A DNA stretch of 64,000 nt from Methylobacterium frigidaeris (GTDB lineage Bacteria; Pseudomonadota; Alphaproteobacteria; Rhizobiales; Beijerinckiaceae). Both the position numbers and the translations under genes were made by a program. Location: NCBI RefSeq assembly GCF_022179185.1, contig NZ_BPQJ01000014.1:34146-98145 (forward strand), written 5' to 3'. Numbering within the stretch: position 1 is the stretch's first letter; each line of letters begins with the position of its first letter. Below, piece after piece: positions 7,927 through 15,033 of the stretch. The notes under the pieces were generated by a model, which saw only the letters and a program-made list of their open reading frames with translations, was not told where the DNA came from and did not search any database.

Positions 7927-9470
7927 CCCTTCAGGAACGCGCCGGCGGTGCGCAGGGACAACGCCATGATGGTCAGTGCCGGGTTCGCCGCGAGCGAACT
8001 CGGGAAGACCGAGCCGTCGCAGATCCACAGGTTCTCGACCTCGTGGCTGCGCCCGAAGGAATCGACCACGGATGCGTCGGGGTTCCGCCCCATCCGGCAG
8101 GTACCCAGCGTGTGGGCGACCCGCTCCAGCACCCAGATGTCGCGGGCGCCCGCCGCCTCCCAGATCTCGCGCATCACCTTCGTGGCGTGGACGTTGAGCC
8201 TGTCCTCGTTCGAGCCGTAGCCGAAGCTGATATGCGCCTTTCGCATCCCGAGCGCGTCGGTCTCGTCCGCCAGGGTCAGGATGTTCGCGTCGCAGGGCAG
8301 CGTCTCCCCGTTGATGCCGATGCCGGCGACGCGGTTGTACTGCTTGAGGTAGTCGGTCAGGGCCCTGCCCCACAGGCCGCGGCCGCGGGCGACGGAGTTC
8401 GCCCAGGTCAGCGGCTCGACGCCGAGGCTCTGCACCAGGTAGCCGCCGGCGAAATCGGCGTTCGTCGGCCGGGTGTAGTCCTCGGTGATGAGCGAGGACG
8501 GGTAGCCGCGGTTCATCGCGACCTCGTCCGCGAAGGTTCCCCAAACCTGCGTCGCGACATGGCCGATATAGTTGCGGCCGACCTGACCGCTGCCGGTGGC
8601 GAGATCGAGGTGGAGGAGCAGCCGCGGCGTCTCGACGGCGCCAGCGCACAGGATCAGGTTGGCGCAACGCTGGCGGTGGTCGCGCCCGCCGCTGCGGTAG
8701 ATCACGCCCGTGATCCGCCCGGCCCTGTCGCGCTCGACCCCGTGCATCCGGGCCTCCGCCCGGATCTCGGCCCCCTGCGCCACCGCCAGCGGCAGGTAGG
8801 TCACGTCCATGCTGGCCTTGGCGCGGGTGCGGCAGCCCTGGTGGCAATAGCCGCAATGGATGCAGGCCTTGCGCTCCGGCACCGCTGCATCGGGGGTGAA
8901 GTCGCGCGAGACCACCGCCGCGGGCGCGTCGGTCGCGGTGATGCCGAGCCGGTCGCAGGCCGCCGCCATCAGCTGCGCCGGGCCGTTGCGCAGGACCGGC
9001 GGCAGCGGGAAGCGGCGGGCCTCGTCCCACGGATAGGGCGTCGGGCCGGACGTGCCGATGAAGGCCTCGACGCGGTCGTAGAACGGCACCAGCTCGGCGT
9101 GGTCGATCGGCCAGTCGCAGCCTTCGCCGCTCTCGGTCCGGAGGCGGAAGTCGCGCGGATCGGCCCGGGGCACGAAGGCGCCCCAATGCAGGGTCGAGCC
9201 GCCGATCCCGGTCCCGCTGTTGTTGGCCCCGAACGCCTCCGGGGTCGAGCCCCCGCTCAGGCGCTCCTCGGTCCAGTAGATCTCGTCGGCGAGCGTCTCG
9301 TCGAAGCCGTATCCGGCGGGCTCGAAGTTCGGCCCGGCCTCGAGCGCCACGACCTTGAGGCCCGACGCGGCGAGTTCCGCGAGAAGCGGGGCGCCCCCCG
9401 CCCCCGTCCCGACCACCACGACGTCGACGACCTCGTCGGTGCCGTAGCGGCGTTGTCCCGCGAGGTTCAT
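7917..9470 (-). CDS. GMC-family FAD-dependent oxidoreductase
   Basis: A 517-residue flavoprotein. The dinucleotide-binding motif GTGAGGAPLLAELA is at about residues 21-34, the GMC signature GGSTLHWGAF is in the middle, an internal Cys cluster CIHCGYCHQGC is present, and the C-terminal region HTLGTCRMG...NPALTIMAL carries the active-site His and the final FAD contact. The layout resembles the large subunit of membrane-bound gluconate or sorbitol dehydrogenases. It overlaps the upstream fusion gene by 4 bp, and that gene ends in a gluconate-dehydrogenase subunit-3-like region, which supports a two-component dehydrogenase. The CxxCxxxC cluster might bind Fe-S or be structural. Substrate unknown. 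Confidence 0.9.
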   Translation of the reverse strand: MNLAGQRRYGTDEVVDVVVVGTGAGGAPLLAELAASGLKVVALEAGPNFEPAGYGFDETLADEIYWTEERLSGGSTPEAFGANNSGTGIGGSTLHWGAFVPRADPRDFRLRTESGEGCDWPIDHAELVPFYDRVEAFIGTSGPTPYPWDEARRFPLPPVLRNGPAQLMAAACDRLGITATDAPAAVVSRDFTPDAAVPERKACIHCGYCHQGCRTRAKASMDVTYLPLAVAQGAEIRAEARMHGVERDRAGRITGVIYRSGGRDHRQRCANLILCAGAVETPRLLLHLDLATGSGQVGRNYIGHVATQVWGTFADEVAMNRGYPSSLITEDYTRPTNADFAGGYLVQSLGVEPLTWANSVARGRGLWGRALTDYLKQYNRVAGIGINGETLPCDANILTLADETDALGMRKAHISFGYGSNEDRLNVHATKVMREIWEAAGARDIWVLERVAHTLGTCRMGRNPDASVVDSFGRSHEVENLWICDGSVFPSSLAANPALTIMALSLRTAGAFLKGSP

Positions 9471-10879
9471 CGGACGTCTCCCGTGGTGATCGGGGCTTCG
9501 CGGATGCCGGCTTCCCAGGCCTCGCGCTCGTTCAGGCCGGTCAGTCGGTAGCCCGGCAGCGCGTCGGCGTCGTCGCCCCCCGCGCCGATCCCGGTGAAGC
9601 CGACCGCCGCGAGGCTGGCGGGGTGGGCGAGCCAGGTCCGCACTGCCTCGCCGCGCAGTTCCTCGAACCAGCAGGTCATCTGCTCGGGGGCGATGCCGTC
9701 CCGAATCGTGGGCAGCCGGCCTGAGGCGGCGCGGCCGAGGAGCGCGTCCTGGCCGGGCCCGTCGAGTTCCGCGAAGGACCGGCCTTGCGTCTCGCGGGCG
9801 GCGGCATCGAGGGTCCGCAGGGCGCGGGAATAGGCGTCCGCGTCAGGCGGCAAGGCGGCGTAGCGCCAGCCGTCGCCGGTGCCGCTCGCCAGCCGCGCGT
9901 CGATGCGGCGGGCAAGGTCGATCTTGCCGGGACCGTCCTGCGGCAATACCCGGTCGAGGCAGGCTGCGAGCGTCGCGCGCTCCTCCGGCTCGAGGCAGAA
10001 CGGCCCCTCCGGCTCGCGCATCCGTGCGCGGAGCGCCGCGCGCAGGCGGGAATTGACCCGGTCCGACCCCATCAGCGCCGCGAAGGCCGGCGGCAGGGCC
10101 GGCGCCTCTGCGGTCTCCGGCGGCGCCGCGACGACGTCGCGGATCAGCGCCGCCAGGGCGTCCGGCCGCTCCAGCGGCAGCAGGTGGCCGGCCCCGAGCA
10201 GGACCTCGTGGCGGTGACGGGCGAGGTGCGGCAGGGTGAGGGCGGCCTGCGCCTCCGGCCCGAGATCGCCGTCCTCCGCCCCGCTCACCACCAGCGCCGG
10301 GGTCGCGAGCGTGCCGATGCGCCCGCGCCAATCCTCGTTGGCGCCGCCAGCGAGCCAGGCCTTCCACGCGTCGGGGTTCGCCCGCAGCACGTCCTCGACC
10401 GTCCGGGCGTGGTCGTCGGGGGAGAGCGGCGCCCCGATATTGGCCGCCACGAAGGCCTCCGCCTCGCGCTGGCGGGTCTCCGGATCGGCGTCGATCCAGG
10501 CGATCATCGCCCGCCGGCGCTCCTCCGCCATCGGCTCCGGCGCCGGCGGCGAGCCCGCCAGCAGCACGAGCCCGGCGAGGCCGGCGAGCGCGGGATCCCC
10601 GTCCTCGCTGCGTCGCGCCAGCGCCAGGGCGACCTTCGCCCCCATGCTGTTGCCGGCGACGAACCAGGGCCCGCGCGGGACCTCGGCTTCGATGCGGGCC
10701 GCGACATGGTCGGCCATGGCGGCGACGTCGCCGCCCGGCCGGTGCGCTTCGTCGCCGAAGCCCGGCAGGTCGATGGCGACGCATCGCATGGTGGGCCCGA
10801 GATGCTCGGCGAGCGGGCGCCACTCGCGGGCGCTGCCCCCGAGGAAGTGCAGGCAGAAGAGGACGGGATCGTCAGTCAT
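9467..10879 (-). CDS. Alpha/beta-hydrolase fused to a gluconate 2-dehydrogenase subunit-3-like domain
   Basis: A 470-residue protein. Residues 1 to about 255 form an alpha/beta-hydrolase: oxyanion region LHFLGGS, nucleophile elbow GNSMGAK, acid SGAEDGDLG and a GAGHLLPLERP histidine. From about residue 285 the chain changes to a helical region (LEPEERATLAACLDRVLPQ, later EQMTCWFEELRGEAVRTWLAHP and GYRLTGLNEREAWE) that resembles the gluconate 2-dehydrogenase gamma subunit (subunit 3). No signal peptide is seen. It overlaps the GMC gene by 4 bp (ATGA), so both are coupled. The second-domain identity is my recognition of the pattern and is less certain than the hydrolase. Confidence 0.82.
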   Translation of the reverse strand: MTDDPVLFCLHFLGGSAREWRPLAEHLGPTMRCVAIDLPGFGDEAHRPGGDVAAMADHVAARIEAEVPRGPWFVAGNSMGAKVALALARRSEDGDPALAGLAGLVLLAGSPPAPEPMAEERRRAMIAWIDADPETRQREAEAFVAANIGAPLSPDDHARTVEDVLRANPDAWKAWLAGGANEDWRGRIGTLATPALVVSGAEDGDLGPEAQAALTLPHLARHRHEVLLGAGHLLPLERPDALAALIRDVVAAPPETAEAPALPPAFAALMGSDRVNSRLRAALRARMREPEGPFCLEPEERATLAACLDRVLPQDGPGKIDLARRIDARLASGTGDGWRYAALPPDADAYSRALRTLDAAARETQGRSFAELDGPGQDALLGRAASGRLPTIRDGIAPEQMTCWFEELRGEAVRTWLAHPASLAAVGFTGIGAGGDDADALPGYRLTGLNEREAWEAGIREAPITTGDVR

Positions 10880-11300
10880 GCCGGCGAGATCGCGCGGCCC
10901 TGCCCTGCGTCAACGGCGGGCGGCCCGCGGCGCCTTGCAGCACCCCGGGAGGATCTGTCGAGTTGTTGACGGATCGGGCGGCTCCGCGGACGGTCCTGAT
11001 ACGGTCACGACCGCGGCGAAGGCTCGCCTCGACGCTCGATCGTCATTCCTCGACGATGGTAATATTTGATCTGGTCATCCCGCTCGGCGGACGGCGCCGA
11101 CAGCATTCGCGGCGCCGACGGCAAATTTTACCTATGTTAAATCTTTCTATTGATGACGTCCGCACCACGGCCTGATCCTGAGTGGCAAGCGGGAAGAGCC
11201 TCGCAGGGAGCGTTAGATCTCTTCCCGGCCGCTAAAGGCATCTCTGGATCTGCATCGATCCGCCGAATCCATTCGGCGCCGTGACATCTCCCGAGAACGC
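10880..11300. other. Intergenic region between the hydrolase-GMC operon and ilvC, no gene
   Basis: About 500 bp separate the start of the hydrolase gene and the end of ilvC. An AT-rich patch at about 11055-11155 contrasts with the surroundings and may hold the promoter of the minus-strand operon. I found no GGAAC/CGTT pair here. A 70-codon open frame (10963-11175) has an arginine-rich, family-less translation and no ribosome site. Confidence 0.6.
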
Positions 11301-11337
11301 GGAACGCCGCGCGGAAGCATTTTCCGCGCGGCGTTCC
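11301..11337 (-). terminator. Long hairpin after ilvC
   Basis: A perfect 16-bp stem: GGAACGCCGCGCGGAA (11301-11316), five-base loop, TTCCGCGCGGCGTTCC (11322-11337). It lies 46 bp past the ilvC stop. No strong T run follows on the minus strand, so it may end transcription with help or protect the mRNA 3' end. Confidence 0.75.
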
Positions 11338-11382
11338 CCCGAGGAGCCGCGGCCCGCCCGAGGGGGCCGCGGCGCTGAAACT

Positions 11383-12402
11383 TTAGTTCTTGGCCTTGTC
11401 GACCAGGGCCTTCTCCTTGATCCACGGCATCATGCCGCGGAGTCGCTCGCCGACCTCCTCGATCGGGTGGGCGGCGTTGCGGGCGCGGGTGGCCTTGAAC
11501 GAGGTCTGGTTGACCTTGTTCTCGAGCATCCAGTTGCGGGTGAAGGTGCCGTTCTGGATGTCGGTCAGGACGCGCTTCATCTCGGCCTTGGTCTCGGGCG
11601 TGATGATGCGCGGGCCGGTGACGTACTCGCCGTACTCGGCGGTGTTCGAGATCGAGTAGTTCATGTTGGCGATGCCGCCCTCGTAGATGAGGTCGACGAT
11701 CAGCTTCACCTCGTGGAGGCACTCGAAATAGGCCATCTCGGGGGCGTAGCCGCCCTCGACCAGGGTCTCGAAGCCGGCCTTGATCAGCTCGACGAGGCCG
11801 CCGCAGAGCACGACCTGCTCGCCGAACAGGTCGGTCTCGCACTCTTCCTTGAAGGTGGTCTCGATGATGCCGGCGCGGCCGCCGCCATTGGCCGAGGCGT
11901 AGGACAGGCCGAGGTCGTGGGCATTGCCCGAGGCGTCCTGAGCGATGGCGATCAGGGTCGGCACGCCGCCGCCGCGCAGGTACTCCGAGCGCACGGTGTG
12001 GCCGGGGCCCTTCGGGGCGACCATCAGCACGTCGAGGTCGGCGCGCGGCTCGATCAGGTTGAAGTGGACGTTCAGGCCGTGGGCGAACAGCAGGGCGGCG
12101 CCTTGCTTCATGTTGGCCTGGAGCGAGTCGCGGTAGATCTCGCCCTGCAACTCGTCGGGGGTCAGCATCATGACGACGTCCGCCTGCTTGGCGGCGTCGG
12201 CGACCTCCATGACCTTGAAGCCCTCGGCCTCGGCCTTCTTGGCGCTGGCCGAGCCCTTGCGGAGCGCGATCACCACGTCCTTCACGCCCGAATCGCGCAG
12301 GTTCAGCGCGTGGGCGTGGCCCTGGCTGCCGTAGCCGACGATGACGACCTTCTTGCCCTTGATCAGATTGATGTCGGCGTCACGATCGTAATAGACCCGC
12401 AT
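11383..12402 (-). CDS. ilvC: Ketol-acid reductoisomerase (class I)
   Basis: A 339-residue enzyme converting 2-acetolactate to 2,3-dihydroxyisovalerate with NADPH, the step after IlvBH. The N-terminal Rossmann motif VVIVGYGSQGHAHALNLRDSG and the cofactor-specificity loop RKGSASAKKAE are present. The C-terminal knotted domain shows the metal ligands in DLFGEQVVLCGGLVELIKAGFETLVEGGYAPEMAYFECLHE and a final ISNTAEYGEY. The length is that of the short class I form. It starts after an excellent GGGGGAG site and stands alone, 5.7 kb from ilvBH. No leader peptide like that of ilvB is seen upstream. Confidence 0.98.
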   Translation of the reverse strand: MRVYYDRDADINLIKGKKVVIVGYGSQGHAHALNLRDSGVKDVVIALRKGSASAKKAEAEGFKVMEVADAAKQADVVMMLTPDELQGEIYRDSLQANMKQGAALLFAHGLNVHFNLIEPRADLDVLMVAPKGPGHTVRSEYLRGGGVPTLIAIAQDASGNAHDLGLSYASANGGGRAGIIETTFKEECETDLFGEQVVLCGGLVELIKAGFETLVEGGYAPEMAYFECLHEVKLIVDLIYEGGIANMNYSISNTAEYGEYVTGPRIITPETKAEMKRVLTDIQNGTFTRNWMLENKVNQTSFKATRARNAAHPIEEVGERLRGMMPWIKEKALVDKAKN

Positions 12403-12583
12403 GGCGGCTCCCCCTTGTGCAGATGGCGAGAATTGCGAACGCTCCGGGCGCTGGAGCGGCCGTGCGACGGCCGGCTTGTAGCGGCGTGATTCGCGTCAGG
12501 GAATAGGGGATGCGCGCGGACGCGCACATGCCTGCTAGGTTCCGGGCGCCGGCAGCGCCGATTCGCATCGACAGGGGAGGGGC

Positions 12584-13132
12584 ATGACGCAACGGGCGAC
12601 GCCCGCCGAACTGGTCGCGTTCTGGCGCAAGGCCGGGTTCGACCGCTGGTTCACCGCCGATCCGGCCTTCGACGCCGCCTGCCAGGCTTATCGGCCGCTG
12701 CACGAGGCGGCGGCGCGGGGCGAGCTTCGCGCATGGGAGGAGACGCCGGAGGGTGCGCTCGCCCTGGTGCTCCTCCTCGACCAGTTCCCGCGCAACCTGT
12801 TTCGCGGCACGCCTCGCGCCTGGGCAACCGATGCTCTGGCGCTGGCGGCGGCCGAGCGCGCGCTCGGCCGCCGCCACGACCGGGCGATCGAGCCGGCCTT
12901 GCGCATCTTCCTCTACCTGCCGCTGACGCATGCCGAGAACTTGAGCTTGCAGGAGCGCAGCGTCGCGCTGTTCGCCGAACTCGGCCTCCCCGTGCATCTC
13001 GCGGCCGCGATCGAGCACCGCGACCTGATCCGCCGCTTCGGCCGCTTTCCCCACCGCAACGCAGTGCTCGGCCGCCCCGAGACGGCGGCCGAGCGGGACT
13101 ACCTGGCGCGCGAGGATGCGTTCCGGGGTTGA
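12584..13132 (+). CDS. DUF924 family protein
   Basis: A 182-residue protein with the DUF924 signatures FWRKAGFDRWFTADPAFD near the start, VLLLDQFPRNLFRGTPRAWATD in the middle and FLYLPLTHAENLSLQERSVALF, then HRDLIRRFGRFPHRNAVLGR. The family forms a TPR-like helical fold; its function is not established. The ATG follows a good GGGGAGGGGC site. It is transcribed divergently from ilvC with a 181-bp gap between the starts, and ends 19 bp before the stop of a convergent GST gene. Confidence 0.9.
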   Translation: MTQRATPAELVAFWRKAGFDRWFTADPAFDAACQAYRPLHEAAARGELRAWEETPEGALALVLLLDQFPRNLFRGTPRAWATDALALAAAERALGRRHDRAIEPALRIFLYLPLTHAENLSLQERSVALFAELGLPVHLAAAIEHRDLIRRFGRFPHRNAVLGRPETAAERDYLAREDAFRG

Positions 13133-13151
13133 GACGTGCGCCGAGGCTGAA

Positions 13152-13799
13152 TCACGCCGGAAGCGGCAGCCCCTCGCGGGCGAAGGCGCGCTGCACCGCC
13201 GGGCGCTCGGCCATGCGGCGGGCGTGGTCGGTCCAGGAGGGGAACTGGCGGGCCATGTCGTAGCCGAGCACCTGGCCGCGGCCCCAGTGCCAGAACACCA
13301 GCAGGTAGGGATCGGCGACGCTGTAATGCTCGCCCGCCGCCCAGCCGCCGCGCGACAGGCCGACCTCGATCATCGTCCACAGGTCGGCACAGGTCTCGTG
13401 GCCCTTGGCCTTCACGCTCTCGATCGCCGCCTCGTCGGTGGCGTAGCGCTCGGCCCGGCGGATATGGGCGTAGGCCGGGTGGATGGTGGAGGAGATCCAG
13501 GCCAGCCACTCGGCGCAGCGCGCCTCCTCCCGCGGATCCTCCGGCCACAAACCGGCCTCAGGATGCCGCCTGGCGATGTAGCGCAGGATCGCCGGATTCT
13601 CGGTCAGCACCCACTCGCCCTCGGCGAGCGCCGGCACCCGGCCCTTCTGGTTGATGGCGAGGTAGCGGCCGCCGCGCTGCTCGGCAGTGGCGAAATCCAC
13701 CTTCACCGCCTCGAAGGCTGCGCCGGTCTCCTCCAGGGCGATGTGGGGCGCGAGCGAGCACGCGCCCGGCGAGTAGTAGAGCGTGAGGGTGTCGGACAA
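13152..13799 (-). CDS. Glutathione S-transferase (beta-class-like)
   Basis: A 215-residue GST. The thioredoxin-like N-terminal domain has YYSPGACSLAPHIALEETG, where the Cys near residue 13 is the beta-class active-site residue, plus the cis-Pro region KGRVPAL and the glutathione carboxylate site LTENPAILRYIA. The helical C-terminal domain has HYSVADPYLLVFWHWG, the conserved N-capping/D motif. It conjugates or reduces electrophiles with glutathione. It stands alone. The start ATG has a GGGAGGCCCCC stretch upstream. Confidence 0.92.
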   Translation of the reverse strand: MSDTLTLYYSPGACSLAPHIALEETGAAFEAVKVDFATAEQRGGRYLAINQKGRVPALAEGEWVLTENPAILRYIARRHPEAGLWPEDPREEARCAEWLAWISSTIHPAYAHIRRAERYATDEAAIESVKAKGHETCADLWTMIEVGLSRGGWAAGEHYSVADPYLLVFWHWGRGQVLGYDMARQFPSWTDHARRMAERPAVQRAFAREGLPLPA

Positions 13800-13903
13800 G
13801 GGGGCCTCCCGGCGCGGTCGCCGCCGCCCCGGCCGTGCAGGGTGGCGCCCTCATCCCTTAGCGCGAACCGGGTTCCGGGTGGTACCGCTTCGCGCGCCGT
13901 TCC

Positions 13904-14716
13904 TCAGGCCGAGACTTGCGGGCGCGCCGCCGCCCCCGCGCCGGAGCGCGAGCGCTGCATCGCCAGCCAGGCAAGGGCGCAGAGCACGATCGCGCCCTGC
14001 ACGCCCAGGGCCTCCCAGCTGCCGTTGAAGCCGAGCGCGGTGACGAGATCCGGCACGCCGTCATTGTGCACCGGCACGATCACCTGCTCCTGCAATTCCT
14101 GGATCGCCGCGCCGACGAGGCGCAGGCCCATCACGAACAGGAAGGCCGAGGTGAGCAGGAAGACCGGCCGCAGCGGCAGCCGCAGGGCGAGCCACTGCAT
14201 CGCCACGAACACCACCGCGAGTGCGACGGCCGCGACCGCGAGCCCGCCGAGGAGCGACGCGTCGAAGCCGCCGGCGCTGCGGGCGAGAGCGTGCAGGAAC
14301 AGCACCGTCTCGGCGCCCTCCCGGAACACCGCCAGGAAGGCGATGCCGGCGAGCGACAGAAGCGTGCCGGCGCCCATCGCCCGCTCGGCCATGCGGTTGA
14401 TCTCGGCCTTCCAGGCCGCCGGGTCCTGGCGCAGGAACAGCCAGCCGCTCATCGTGAACATCAGGCCGGCGGCGACCACGATGACGCCGGCCTCGATCAG
14501 GTCGTTGTGGTTGCCGTCGAAGAAGGCCTCGAACACCCAGGCCATGCCGAAGCTCGCCAGCACCGCGAGGCAGGCCCCGGCATAGACCGGGCGGATGCGC
14601 TCGGCGGCCCCGGCTCGGCGCAGGAACGCCGCGAGCGCCGCCACCACCAGCAGCGCCTCCAATCCCTCGCGGAACAGGATGGTGAAGGCCTGCACGAAGG
14701 TGGATCCGTCGGCCAT
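13904..14716 (-). CDS. efeU: FTR1-family ferrous iron permease (EfeU-like)
   Basis: A 270-residue polytopic membrane protein with about seven helices. Both RExxE iron motifs are present: REGLE near residue 16 and REGAE near residue 139, each inside a hydrophobic helix, which defines the FTR1/EfeU family. The frame is open from an ATG 21 bp upstream, but that region contains the GAGGAG ribosome site for the ATG at 14716, so I took the inner start. No EfeO or EfeB gene is adjacent. It diverges from a TonB-dependent receptor across a 317-bp AT-rich region, which suggests joint iron control. Confidence 0.9.
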   Translation of the reverse strand: MADGSTFVQAFTILFREGLEALLVVAALAAFLRRAGAAERIRPVYAGACLAVLASFGMAWVFEAFFDGNHNDLIEAGVIVVAAGLMFTMSGWLFLRQDPAAWKAEINRMAERAMGAGTLLSLAGIAFLAVFREGAETVLFLHALARSAGGFDASLLGGLAVAAVALAVVFVAMQWLALRLPLRPVFLLTSAFLFVMGLRLVGAAIQELQEQVIVPVHNDGVPDLVTALGFNGSWEALGVQGAIVLCALAWLAMQRSRSGAGAAARPQVSA

Positions 14717-15033
14717 GGGGGGCTCCTCGCTTGGCATCGTCCGATCGGGCGCCGTCGCACCCCGTCCGCCGCCCTCTTAGGCGAGGACGCGCCGAGGTTC
14801 AAACGCCCAATCTTTGTTTTTCATAATTCTAATCTTATTCAGTCGCGGCGATGCTGTTGTATTGACGCATCGCCGGTCTGCAAAACGTTTCATTCTTTCG
14901 AGGGAGTCTAAACAAAACAGAATGGAAACTTACCGCGTCACCCGACGTGACGTAAGTTCTTGCACCTTCCCCACCCGTGTTGCGTCAGGCATGAGCAAGC
15001 TTCCCCAATCCCCCCCGTCCGTCGCGCCGGCCC
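14717..15033. promoter_or_regulatory. Divergent AT-rich promoter region between efeU and the TonB receptor
   Basis: No gene. The stretch 14810-14930 is much richer in A/T than the flanks (CTTTGTTTTTCATAATTC and similar). A dyad CGTCAC-CCGAC-GTGACG (14936-14952), extended by TTAC on the left and TAA on the right, lies about 80 bp before the receptor start and is a candidate operator. Both flanking genes handle iron, so a Fur- or Irr-type repressor would make sense, but I see no clean consensus box for either. Confidence 0.55.

Noticed and set aside
6167..7969. 600-residue plus-strand open frame
   Set aside because: Antisense to dps and the SDR gene, no domain, no ribosome site.
10963..11175. 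70-codon open frame in the ilvC/hydrolase gap
   Set aside because: Arg-rich, no ribosome site, no family, spans the AT-rich promoter patch.
11281..12489. 402-residue plus-strand open frame opposite ilvC
   Set aside because: Mirror frame of a strongly conserved enzyme; composition is biased and it starts inside the ilvC terminator hairpin.
14810..14840. Irr-type iron control element
   Set aside because: Only one half-site (ATTCTAA-like) fits; the second half diverges, so I list the region as regulatory without naming the factor.
14991..15033. Upstream ATG at 14991 as start of the TonB receptor, implying a frameshift
   Set aside because: It is in another frame, and the receptor frame has a stop just upstream; the ATG at 15034 gives a proper signal peptide.
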